A stretch of DNA of 64,000 nucleotides from NCBI GenBank assembly GCA_023935145.1, contig CM043701.1, forward strand, positions 73,516,817 through 73,580,816, written 5' to 3'. The notes beneath the pieces were generated by a model. That model was not told where the DNA came from. It saw nothing but the letters and a program-made list of their open reading frames with translations, and made no database searches. Each line of letters opens with the position of its first letter. Positions within the stretch are counted from its first letter, which is position 1. This DNA is from Bretschneidera sinensis (lineage: Eukaryota; Streptophyta; Magnoliopsida; Brassicales; Akaniaceae). The translations under genes were made by a program, and so were the position numbers. Shown piece after piece: positions 22,591 through 33,298 of this stretch.

Positions 22591-22970
22591 ACTAGCTCTG
22601 TTATTGAAACTACTTCTAAAATTCCTTTGATTTTAGGTAAGCCTTTCCTTGTCACTGCTAATACTCTTATTAATTGCAGGAATGGGCTCATGAAGCTGTC
22701 TTTTGGAAACATGACCCTCGAGGTGAATATCTTCCATATTCTAAAACAGCCAGAAGATGATGACGAGAGCCACCAGACATACATGATTGACTCACTCATG
22801 GATAGAGGAGTTTCTATAGCTTATGATCTTGATCCCCTTGAGTATTTTCTTGTTAATTCTGAGTTTGATTCTATCAGTGATCCATCTTATATAGTTGATA
22901 TTTGTGCTATTTTTGATAGAACTCAGGATTATGGCACTTGGGCATGGCAACCGAAGTTTGAGGAGTAGCA
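22591..22970 (+). pseudogene. Protease C-terminal part and linker of element C, fused in frame to gag
   Basis: After CPHQGYE the same frame continues with KIPLILGKPFLVTANTLINC, the C-terminal retropepsin ILGRPF region, then the linker DDDESHQTYMIDS. The protease active-site Asp region is deleted. The frame ends at GTAG against the LTR of D and would have continued at 34546 (LLERSEKQIPSS). Confidence 0.82.
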
Positions 22971-24200
22971 TGTCGTGCAAAAATATGCCTAAATTAATAA
23001 GTAAATATTTGAACAGTTTTACTTGCAAGTGCACAAGGCCAACAGTAGCATAGTGTTCAAATGCGAGATCATCTCCACAGGGATTGGTGAATTTCGCTTT
23101 AGAATTAGTTTCACAATATAAAAATATAGAAATAAATATTGAGTTTGGATTGATAATGAAAAGAACATAGGGCTTTGATATCCACCACTAGTCATATTTT
23201 CCCAATAAAACAATGTGTCAATGTTTTAGTCATGTCATGAATACCTACTGTCGTTAACCTAAGGGCATGGTGTATACTCCCTAAGCTATTGATTTTCGTA
23301 AGCAACGAGTTATGTATGGTGTATACTCTAACTTTTTTCTCTCTTAAGGGATTTAGCATGGTGTATACTAATTTGTTCCTTAAGAGAGCATATGATCCGT
23401 GAAAATCAACAAAGACACATGACCTAGGGCATGTTATATACTCTTGGTTTCCCATGTTGATTAACCCAAGAATCCGGTGTGGATTCTTTTGTTACTATTG
23501 TTTGACCCAGGACTCGGTCATCCAAATTGATCTAACTAACTAATCCATACCACATGCATATGTTGATCAGGCAAACACATCTGAGGAATTTCAATAAAAA
23601 CAGGCATTAATCAAGTTAAGAATTATAACATAGCTATCACAAAAGCAACAGTATTCATATATGGAAAAACATAATTAGGGCTTCAATCGAGCCTTACTAG
23701 TGAGTTAGTTATACATAGTTTTGATGCTAAATAACTTCATAAAATAAAGTAAAGGGAAAAAAAACCCGTAAATACTGTGGAGAAGAGTCGTAAATTCGTC
23801 TCCAAAGCTTAAAACTGAAAAGAAGCTATTGTTTTTGTGTTTTACAAGTCTATTTATAGAGTCTTAAGACATCTAGAAACCCTAACTAGGAAAACAGAAC
23901 CCTAACCCTACTTTCCAAAACAAGTGCTACCGTTTTACTGCACGAGTGCGCTCGAGCCTTCTTCTTGTGCGCACGAGTGCTGGTGCACTCGATCGCACTC
24001 TTCTGCGCTCGATCACATTGTGTGTAGTTTCTAGCTCTTCCAGTTCTTGTTCTCCAAACCAGATAATTCTCCATTTTCTTCAAGAACCTATAAAAACCCA
24101 GAAAACACAAAAATGAAGTAAAATATAATAAAATACGTAAACTAAGAGCTTAACAAATGTAAATTAAGGGGCTTAAATATGAATATTTTAGCACTTATCA
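22971..24200 (-). repeat. Element D 3' LTR
   Basis: 1230 bp. TATA candidate on the minus strand at 23851-23859 (CTATAAATA). The CTCGATCGC motif cluster is at about 23938-24020. Confidence 0.92.
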
Positions 24201-24213
24201 CACCCCCAAACTT
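24201..24213 (-). other. Polypurine tract of element D
   Basis: Minus strand AAGTTTGGGGGTG directly before the 3' LTR. Near-identical internal copies lie at 25319-25332 and 25421-25433. Confidence 0.85.
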
Positions 24214-25625
24214 ACATATTGCCAGTCCCTTAGCAATACAAAACTAAAAAGTAACTGCAAAATAATAGCAAAGATAAATCCACCATTCATGGTATCCAAA
24301 AATTTGGGTTATACACAAAACCATGATATTTATTCATGAGCAAGCTTCAAATATAAACACATCTTCGCAAGAATAAGAGTTTTAAAATCTAATTACTTAC
24401 CCGAGGCTGGTTAAGGCATCACAAATTTGACTTAGTGTGTGGTGAACTAGCACATAAAAGATGAAACTTCCAAATAACTCAAATGTGTAGTGTTTCGGTG
24501 TCTCAAAATTCACTGAATTTCCTATCAGGATGAACAATAGTGGCATAGTTTTATTTTCTTATTTTCTTTTATTATGAGATTTTTGCCAAGTTTAGTTCCC
24601 TTAAGATTTCTAATTGATCCATGTAGCGAGTGTTTAGCCAATGACTCCCAAACCAGATGGTTTTAGGGCATTAGGTATAAAGACACCCCTAAGGACTTAC
24701 TACCTCGAGTCAAAAAGGCTACGAAACTAACTGGTCTTAATGCGGCCAAGCAAAATTCTCACCTTTTAATGTGAACACTCACTGCTTACTAAGGCAAGAG
24801 GTCTAGTTACTCAGTGGGAAGTTTATTTAATGATCATCATGAGCAAAGTTTCCACCTTTTGACGTTAATACTCACTGCTTACTGAGGCAAGAGGTCCAGT
24901 TACTCAGTGAAAAGTTTATTTTATGATCATTAGGAGCATTTTATTTTCTCTTTTTGTGCAAAATAATTTTTTTCTATTTTTCTATGCCAAAGTGTTCATC
25001 TAACAAGTCATCTAATTTTAGTTAAGCCATGAGAACATACATATTAGAATTACATGTCATACCCCACACAATTATGTGCTAATGTGCTCGTGTCAGATTA
25101 GATCAAACTTGTGATTTCTTAAATGCCTTAAAGTAAGTGATTTAAACTTTTAAAACTTTATTATTTAGACAATGTGTTCTAGATTTTAAGCTTACTGATT
25201 AAATCTTATCATAATATTCGTTTAGATCAACCAAAAATTTTCAGAACAATATGAACATGTATTTATCTTTTCAATAATAATAAAAAAACTGGGACAGTGT
25301 GTTGTGAGTGTGTGTCCCATACCCCCAAACTTAAACTATACATTGTCCCCAATGTGTGAAAAACATAGAAAGATCTAACCTGGGAGATGAAGAACTAGCT
25401 AGCTGGCGTGGCTCATAGCACACCCCCAAACTTGAACTAATGTACACACTTTGTCCCTGAATTAGAAAAACGAAAGTAATACCGAAAAACAAAAGATACT
25501 GAATAGTTATAAAGATAAATACTAACAAGAAATGTAAAAAAAAATACTAAAAATAAAAGGATATGTTGTGGGGTGCCTCCCATGAGCGCTAAGTTTTATG
25601 TCTTCAACCAGACGGTGCACCTCTC
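24214..25625 (-). other. Element D non-coding 3' region
   Basis: About 1.4 kb, no convincing ORF. Homologous to 53667-55060 (G) and, reversed, to 37500-38809 (C). It has a duplicated block built around CTTACTGAGGCAAGAGG-like sequence, two internal polypurine-like tracts flanking about 90 bp with a CATTGTCCCC motif, and the conserved 28-bp block at 25569-25596. Confidence 0.8.
25569..25596 (-). other. Conserved 28-bp block (element D copy)
   Basis: Identical to 5809-5836 and 55009-55036. It starts about 30 bp after the ORF2 stop in the element's sense. Confidence 0.75.
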
Positions 25626-26774
25626 TCACTGCTGGTCATCAGGTGGTGCAGACGATGAGGCACCAGGGGCGGGAGGTAGTCGATCAAGAATGGCTTAGAG
25701 CATCACCTCCTGCCTCATAAAGCATGCCTCCAAACCATCGATGCTCTAATGCACTAGTAAAGTAGCCTCTCGATCCTCCAATCGAATGTCAGAGAGCTCA
25801 CACCGAAAAGAGGACATCTCCTCGAGAATGTGCTGGTACTCAGTGAGTCCCATGTCCGAATGGTCCTCCTCCTAAGTAAGGCTAGCTGCAGGATCCTCTA
25901 CCTCCATAGGGTCATCTGCTACCCTCTCTATAGTTGGTCCCTGTCTCCGGAGTCCTCGCGGCATGTGTGACTGGCTCTGTGTCCACTGAGCCTTCCCAAA
26001 GAAGGGGTGCTCCCTGACTAGTCCATCGATGGACGAGCCCTTAATCCCTTTTTTCTTGAAGATGTAGCTGAGGAGGAAAGGGAATGGAAGGCCCTATGCA
26101 TTAGCCGTGGTGACCTGGCGTGCATGGACATGGTCCCAAAACTTGTGTAGCTGGCCCCAGATGATAGCCATGATGGAGTACCAGCGGCCTCTGTGGAATG
26201 TATATAATGCCTGTAAGAACTAGTCTTGCCTCTAGGTCTTATATCCCAATGGGCACACATTCCCCTGAAGAATGGAATCCACGAGCCAGAGTCATGGAGG
26301 CAACTTGGACCGGCTCCTAGCATTGTTGTGTCGATCTGCATACTGCCCAGCACACATGTCCTCAATAATGGTTGGAAAGGAAAAGGACTCCGGCTGCTCC
26401 TCCATCTAGGTGTCCTCAGGAGGAGACTCATCACAACAATGAAGAGTAGCAGCTATATCTACAGAGGTCACATCGATATACTTGCCCTGGACTGATGAGG
26501 ACAAGACACCCGACCTGTTGTAGTCGAAAGATAGGTTCTCATAAAACTGGGCCACGAACCTGGTGTAGGCAGTAGAGCATACAGGCTTGAATAACCTCTT
26601 CAAATCCTGATGCTTGAATTCCTAGACCGCCCATTGAGTGGCTTCAAAGTTCTTGAAGTCACTGTCTATGTTAAAGGTAGTTTCGAATAGGATCTCCCGT
26701 TGCTCAAAGCTGGGTTGGGAGGACTGTGCACGACTACCTGAGGTGCGAGATGAGGAAGCAGCTTATTTAGGCAT
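25626..26774 (-). pseudogene. ORF2 of element D: plant 'transposon protein'-like domain in the env position
   Basis: Read on the minus strand from ATG (26774) to TGA (25626) this is exactly 383 codons with no indel needed, but with ten premature stops (seven TAG, two TAA, one TGA), each explainable as one C-to-T or G-to-A change. Visible: basic Ser-rich N-terminus, RFVAQFYENLSFDYN, SSVQGKYIDVT, LWLVDSILQGNVCPLGYKT, RGRWYSIMAIIWGQLHKFWD, GLPFPFLLSYIFKKKGI, then a Glu-rich tail with coiled-coil character. The FYxxL / VxGKxI / VDxxLxxNxxPL / PFLLxxIxxxxGI pattern recalls the family annotated as putative plant transposon protein, which occurs beside gypsy elements; assignment is from memory. No signal peptide or membrane segment is evident, so it is not an obvious envelope. 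Athila relatives carry an env-like gene here. Confidence 0.72.
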
Positions 26775-27545
26775 GCTGGATAAGTTTATGTAGATATTGC
26801 ACTCAATCTCAGTGAAGTGTGCTTGATCGCACTCTGCCTATGTGCTTAATCTCACAAGCCCCTACACTCGATCGCATTAATTGAAATGTGACTGATAACA
26901 TTTATCGAACAGCTTGTGGGCGACTTGTGAATCAAGTTGAACTAACACTTCCTAAAAAAAATCTCAACCTCTTACAAAATAATCAAAAGCAACCAAAAAA
27001 ACACAAACAAAATAGTATATGTAAATTTTTTCATTAAAACACAACAACTAATAAAAAAAAAGGAAACAACTGAAAATATGAGGGTACGGGGGTGGATTTG
27101 AAACGAAAATTACCTTTTTATAGAGAGAGTGTGGGGATGGTGGCATAGGGGGTCTGCACGGTGGCTTGTGGTGGCAAGTGGGGGTGAGTGCCGTGAGTGC
27201 AAGGAGTGTCTTGGCATGGGTGAGGTTAGTGAGTGTAGAAAATGGGTGTAAGAGTGAAAGACGTGAGAGTGAAAGTAAAAAAAAAAATGTAATAGAATCA
27301 AGTGACTTTAAAATGAACACGTAACTCTCTGCCCCGAGTGCACTCTATCGCACTTGTGCATAAGTGTGTGCATGTGTTTGCACTTGCGCACCATTGGGCG
27401 CATGGCAAGATTGCGCTCGAGCGCACTGTTACATGCACTCGATCGCAAGGGTAGACTATACTAAGTGACAAACTAAACTATGGACAGTACGGAAAAAGTG
27501 AAAATAATAAAATAAGAATAAAAGTAGAAATGTATCGTACTCAGT
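26775..27545 (-). promoter_or_regulatory. Gap between integrase and ORF2 with internal promoter candidate
   Basis: About 770 bp with no ORF of note. On the minus strand CTCTCTATAAAAAGG (TATA core 27115-27122) lies about 340 bp before the ORF2 ATG, preceded by a pyrimidine-rich stretch, which resembles a plant promoter. CGATCGC-motif clusters lie on both sides (26815-26880 and 27330-27455). Whether it drives ORF2 is inference. Confidence 0.4.
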
Positions 27546-27599
27546 GGCCTCAGTACCACTTACCTCAACGGAGGAGCTTGAGCTACACATTTATCAAAA

Positions 27600-29143
27600 T
27601 CTGAACTGCTCAAGCGCTCTCTATAGTAGCTTCAATGCTACTCTCTTGGAAAGGGGCATTTAAAGTCCACCTCATGTGGCTCAATTGCTCTCGGTTCTAC
27701 TGCATACTAGAAAGATTGAAGTGCCAAATCTTCATCTCTTTGTGGCAAGTTGATTTCAAGGTATGGCTTGACTCTGTGTCCATTTACTATGAATGTCTGA
27801 TTGCCGTTGGAACCATGGATCTCCAAAGCACTATGAGGAAAGACCTTGGTGACCACATAAGGACTAGACCATCGGGACTTGAGTTTGCTTAGGAACAGTC
27901 TTAATCTTGAGAGTAAGAGCAACATCTTTTGTCCCACATGAAACTCTTTCCTAACCAATTGTTTATCATGATAGGCTTTTATCCTTTCTTTGTAGAGCTT
28001 GGAGTTCTCATATTCATTATACCTTAATTCTTCCAGCTCATTTAAGTGCAGCTTCCTCTTCTCCTTGTTTCATGTCAAAATTGAACTGCTTTATGGCCTA
28101 ATACGCTCGATGCTCTAACTCTACTGGTAGATGGCATGCTTTCCCAAATACTAGTCGGTATGGAGACATGCCAATTGGTGTCTTATAAGCTGTCTTATAT
28201 GCCCATAGAGCATCATTCAAGCACAAAGACTAATCCTTCCAATTAGGATTCACGGTCCTCTCTAGGATGCCTTTGATCTCTCGGTACTTATCTCCACTTG
28301 ACCACTAGTTTGAGGATAATATGGAGTGCCAACTTTATAGGTGATCCCATATTTTCTGATTAGTGCGGCAAAAAAATGATGATAAAAGTGGCTACCACCA
28401 TCACTGATGATTGCTCTTGGAGTCACAAACCAGGTAAATATGTTATCCTGTATAAACTAAATAACCACTTTGTGATCATTAGTCTTTGAGGGGATAGCCT
28501 CGACCCATTTGGACACATAATCCATACACATAAGAATATATAAATAACCATAGGAGTTAGGAAATGGACCCATAAAATCAATACCCCATACATCAAAAAG
28601 TTCTACTATATGAATATTTTATAAGGGCATCTGATTTCGGGATGAGATGTTACTTGTCCGTTGGTATCTATCACATGAGCTGCAAAATGAGAAGGCATCT
28701 TTAAACAAATTAGGCCAATAAAAACCGGATTGTAATACCTTAAGAGCTGTTCTCTTGGCCCCAAAATGTCCTTCACAAGCAAACTGATGGCAATGTTGCA
28801 ATAACCTCAAATGCTCCTCCTCTGAGACACACCTTTTGATGATTTGACCAGGACGGAATTTGAATAGGTATGGGTCATCCCAATGGTAGTCTCTAGACAT
28901 AGATATCAATTGCTTTTTTTCTTGACTGGTCGTACCTGGAGGAAAAACCTTAGCAGTTATATAATTTACAATATCAGCATACCATGGAAGTGTTACCTCT
29001 AGTGCGAACAATTGTTCATCGGGGAAGTTCTCATTCAAAGGTAGTTCATTTTTGTCGTCCTCATAAGGTAGCCTAGATAAGTGATTTGTAATCACATTCT
29101 CACTACATTTCTTGTCTTTAATCTCCAAGTTAAACTCTTGCAA
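27600..29143 (-). pseudogene. Integrase of element D
   Basis: The N-terminal zinc-binding region is open in 28619-29143 (HCHQFACEGHFGAKRTALKV...FCSSCDRYQ). The core follows in broken frames: [10 protein letters not shown] (Asp), AIISDGGSHF (Asp) and TSGQVE (Glu), so the DDE triad is still readable although shifts and stops interrupt it. The C-terminus is at 27707-27958 (NGNQTFIVNGHRVKPYLEI). No chromodomain, as in Athila. Confidence 0.88.
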
Positions 29144-29152
29144 TAGGAGTAC

Positions 29153-30861
29153 CTATCTGATTAACCTAGGCTTTGCATCTTTCTTAGAAAACAAATATCT
29201 CAAAACAGTATGATCAGTAAACATAATAACCTTAGAGCCAATTAGATATGATCTAAACTTCTCTAAAGCAAAAATAACAGCTAACAATTCCTTTTCAGTA
29301 GTAGAATAGTTTAGTTGAGCATCATTTAAAGTTCTAGAAGCATAGTAAATAGCATGAGGTACCCTATTGACTCTCTGGCCTAAGATAGTTCCCAAAGCGA
29401 AGTCACTAGCATCACACATCAGTTTGAATGGAAGACTTCAATCAGGTGCCATCATTATTGGTGTGGAGGTGAGCACATTCTTCAATGTGTTGAAAACTTT
29501 CATACAGTCATCAGTCCAATCAAACTTGGTATCTTTAGTTAACAATGCACAAAGAGGTCTAGAGGTCTTCGAAAAATCCTTGATGAATCGTCAGTAGAAT
29601 CCAGCATGTCCAAGAAAACTTCTGACACCCTTGACTATTAGAGGAGGAGGCAACTTTGAAATGATGTTGATCTTAGCCTTGTCTACCTCAATACCTTTGC
29701 TGGAAATGGAATAACCCAACACAATGCCTTGTTGAACCATAAAGTGACATTTTTCCCAATTTAGTACTAAGTTGCATTCTTCACATCTCTTTAAGACACT
29801 TTCCAGATGATTGAGGCATTCATCAAAATTAGACCCAAAAACACTAAAATCATCTATAAATACCTTAATGAATTTCTCCACCATGTTGAAAAAAATGCTC
29901 ATCATACATCTTTGAAAGGTTGCTGGTGCATTACATAATCCGAATGACATCCTTCTGTAAGCAAATATACCGAAAGGACATGTGAAGGTAGTCTTTTCTT
30001 GGTCCTCTGGTGCTATGGTAATCTGGTTGTAACCACTATACCCATTTAAGAAGCAATAATAGCTATGGCCAGTTGATCTCTCTATCATCTGATCAATGAA
30101 GGACAATGGGAAATGATCTTTTCTGGTCACTTTGTTTATCCTTCTGTAATCAATGCATACCCTCTAACCAGTGGTTATTCTTGTAGGTATTAGCTCCTCA
30201 TCTTCATTCTAAACCACTGTGATCCCACTCTTTTCAGAACAACTTGGACTGGACTTACCCATTTACTGTCTAAGATGGGGTAGATAACGCCAATGTCCAA
30301 TAGTTTTAATACCTCTGTCTTTACTACCTCTTTCATGTGTGGGTTGAGTCTTCGTTGAGCATCCCGGGTGGGTTTTGCTTCATCCTCAAGGTAGATATGA
30401 TGCCTGCACTTGACTGGACTTATCCTCTTGATGTCAGCAATGGTCCATCCAATAGCAGATCTATGCTCTCTAAGAACTCTCAACAGTTTCTCTTTTTCCC
30501 CAACACTTAAATTGGCAGCAACAATCACAGGTAATGTCCTATTTTCTCCCAAGTAGGCATAGGTTAAATTCTCTGGAAACTGCTTCAATTCTAAGTTTGG
30601 TGCCTGGACAATAGAAGCGAAAAGAGTAGTATTAGTATGTACAAGAGATTTAAATAGAAGGGTATACTTACTTGTATGTTTTGGAGAGGCCTCAACGAGG
30701 TGCACAACTTTAATGATGTCATCAATAACATCTTCAGGTTCGTGCTCAATATCCAATCTTGTGAAGCCATGGGTAAGGGTGGTCTCCAATGGATCAATAT
30801 GATGGACCTGAAAAGCTTGCTCAACAAAACTTTGCATCATACATACATTAAAGCATTCCAT
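29153..30861 (-). pseudogene. Linker, RT and RNase H of element D
   Basis: From high to low coordinates: linker FVEQAFQVHHIDPLETTLTH and RRLNPHMKEVVKTEVLKLLD (30190-30861), a frameshift, then RT in 29591-30130 with FPLSFIDQMIERSTGHSYY, FGLCNAPATFQRCMMSIF and the catalytic VFIDDFSVFG. RNase H follows in 29153-29419: [26 protein letters not shown] and [10 protein letters not shown], with the catalytic acids present. It is closest in plan to C's RT. Confidence 0.9.
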
Positions 30862-30900
30862 ATCATCTTGAGGTAATTTTAATGCATCAAATATTTTGAA

Positions 30901-31311
30901 TTATATTTTCTTACCATTTACCTTCATACTTACTATACCATTTTTCACACAAATCTTTGTATCAGTAGTTCTTATAAAGAGTCTTCCTAAGATGATAGGT
31001 AGAGGTAATGGCATAAGACATTCTTCCATATCTAACTTAATAAAATCAGCAGGGAAAATAAACTCACCTACCTTTACCAAGATATCCTTAAGAACACCTC
31101 TAGGTCTTTTAATCCTTCTGTCTGCCAATTGCAAAGTGATGGAAGTCGGTTGAAGCTCCCCAAAACCTAGTGATTCAAATACTATGTATGGTAGCAAATT
31201 TACACCCGCTCCTAAATCCAGTAATGCACACTCAAACAGCTGGTCACCTATCCTACAGGGAATAGTAAAACTACCAGGATATTTTAGCTTTGGTGGTAGC
31301 TTTCTTAACAA
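30901..31311 (-). pseudogene. Aspartic protease of element D
   Basis: An open 136-codon stretch: PGSFTIPCRIGDQLFECALL then DLGAGVNLLPY, the plant gypsy version of the retropepsin D-T/S-G loop, and PLPLPIILGRLF. It would cleave Gag-Pol in the particle. Disconnected from gag by stops; it aligns throughout with the protease in G's ORF1. Confidence 0.88.
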
Positions 31312-31898
31312 TACCGTACTTACCTCTTCAGTTAAAGCTATTATCTCATGTTTCTAAAACTTCTTCTTATGAGTAGGTATTTGTTGAATTGCATCTAATA
31401 AAGGAATGTTTATTTCTACTTTTTGCAAAGTTTCAAAAATATCAAGCAGTTTATTTTCTTTCTTTTGCTTTACTAACCTTTACGGGAAGGGTGGTGCATT
31501 CACCTTCTCCATTTCACTTACCTTTTATGCAAATGGTTCCTCTAGAGAAACTTGTGCAGACTTATTGATTCCTATGACCTTATCGTTTATGAGAGTTATA
31601 ATAGCCTTCAGTTGCTGGTGCCCCCCCTGGATTAGGTATTGTTTGAGCTAGACTCTCACATTGCTTTCTGCCACTCAGTTCCTTAGCCAATTTCCTCATT
31701 TGTTCCTCTAGTCTTTGAATGGCTTGTTCATGTTTTGCATCCAAAATTTCCTTTCATCTTCCATGAACTGATCTTGTAAAGTCATCAACTATTGTTGCTG
31801 AGTTGCCAATTACCTTACAAGACTCTCTAGGTCACTTTTCTTTGATTTGGAAACTGAGTGGGCTGCTGGTTGGGAGTTACTTTGCTGCTCTTGAAGGT

Positions 31899-33029
31899 TC
31901 AGGGCAATCTGATTGTTGCTCCAAGAGAAGTTGGGGTGGTTTCACCATCCAAGATTGTAGGTGTTTGCATATGGATTGTTCTTTGGCGGATAATTTTTTG
32001 GTCCCACATAATTTGCTTGCTCTGGATTTGCAGATGAATATAAAGGATAAGTCTCAGTATTATGATCAAAATGAGAACATATAGCACATGCCTGGAGTGG
32101 TGTAGCTGGTGGACTAGGTGAGGCGTGCTGAGCAGTCATGGCTTTAACAAGCAGATCTAGCTTCCTCTCCACAATAGCTATTTGATTAGAGGATCCACCA
32201 TTTAGAGTCACCTCATACATACCTTTGCTCTTAACTCCTTGTCTACCTCTAGAGTAGAATTGCTGGGTGTGCTCACTTAATGTCTCAAACAGCTCTATGG
32301 CTTCTTCACTGCTTTTTTCAATCAACACACCTCTACAGCGTGAATCCACAAAACGTTTATTAGTATCACTCAAACCTTCATAGAAAGCTTGTACTAGTTC
32401 ATCCTGAGGTATATTGTGATGCGGGCATTTGAGTAGCAGCTCATTGAAATGTCCCCATGCCTCAAAGAACAGGTTGTCATCCTTCTGTTGGAAAGATTGA
32501 ATCTTCTTCCTCATCTGTCTTGTCTTTTAAGCTGAGAAAAACTTCCTTAGGAACTTATTGGCCAACTCTTCCTAGGTATGTATAAAAATTGCAAGCAATG
32601 AATTGTACCATAGTTTAGCATTATCTTTTAATGAGAAAGGGAAAATAATTAACCTGATTCCCTCTTGGTCTAGGCCCCGAATATGCTCGAACTTACAGAG
32701 ATCAAAGAATTCCCGAAGGTGCAAGTGTGGATCCTCAGCAGGTGTACCCCTAAAATGGGTCAATGCACTGAGTATCTGCAAAGATATGTAATAATTTCCT
32801 TCCACCTCTGGTTGATAGCAATGCATGATGGCTGGTCGAGGTTCCATGGGATGAAGGTTTGCTTTATAGTTCGTCGCTCAGGTGGCGATTGGTTGTCAAG
32901 CTGTTCCGCTATTTGTGCTTCTCCCTCGAATTCCTCTTCAACGTTGTCTCTAAGCCTCTGTCGAATGGTCTGCTCAAGCTCTGTATCGAGAGGAAAGAAA
33001 GTTAGATTCCTGGATCGAAGTCCTTGCAT
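31899..33029 (-). pseudogene. gag: Gag of element D
   Basis: N-terminus MQGLRSRNLTFFPLDTELEQ and QRLRDNVEEEFEGEAQIAEQ matches G's ORF1. The capsid core HLHLREFFDLCKFEHIRGLD and FPFSLKDNAKLWYNSLLA is split by a shift near 32850 and stops near 32570. The zinc knuckle is damaged: CAICSHFDHNTETY has lost the last Cys. Confidence 0.88.
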
Positions 33030-33274
33030 GAATTAATGGAAACACTTCAGTGCAGCAGTTTCAGTATTGCTACTCGGGTACTCCCTGCCTCGAGTGCACT
33101 CGATTGCACCAAGCAGTGCACCCGATCGCACTGCCATAGATTACTCTGCTGCAGTATCTAAAACAGAACAACAAAAAAAACAAAAATAAATTAGATTTAT
33201 GATGAAACAGAATAAAATAGAATAGAAAAAATAAAACTGAACGAAAAATAATCCTAAATAGAAATTTAGCGCAA
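33030..33274 (-). other. Leader of element D between primer site and gag
   Basis: About 245 bp, AT-rich, without ORFs. It contains two degenerate CGATCGC-type motifs (about 33085-33140), matching the leader of G. Confidence 0.7.
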
Positions 33275-33292
33275 TCTCTGGTAACGGCGCCA
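33275..33292 (-). other. Primer-binding site of element D, tRNA-Asp type
   Basis: Plus strand TCTCTGGTAACGGCGCCA, 15 of 18 matches to the tRNA-Asp 3' end. It lies 6 bp inside the right LTR. Confidence 0.85.
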
Positions 33293-33298
33293 AAAATT

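Noticed and set aside
26018..26495. ORFs of 89 and 138 codons on other frames of ORF2
   Set aside because: Shadows of ORF2; the frame with coherent motifs is the one from 26774 to 25626.
26406..26603. Short ORF of 65 codons as a separate gene
   Set aside because: It is in the ORF2 frame and is only the piece between two nonsense mutations.
25626..26774. ORF2 of D as an envelope glycoprotein gene
   Set aside because: No signal peptide, membrane anchor or cysteine pattern is visible; the motifs fit a plant transposon-protein-like domain better.
27048..27320. His/Pro-rich ORFs near the D integrase-ORF2 gap
   Set aside because: No homology recognised; they overlap the TATA-like, pyrimidine-rich segment and have no support.
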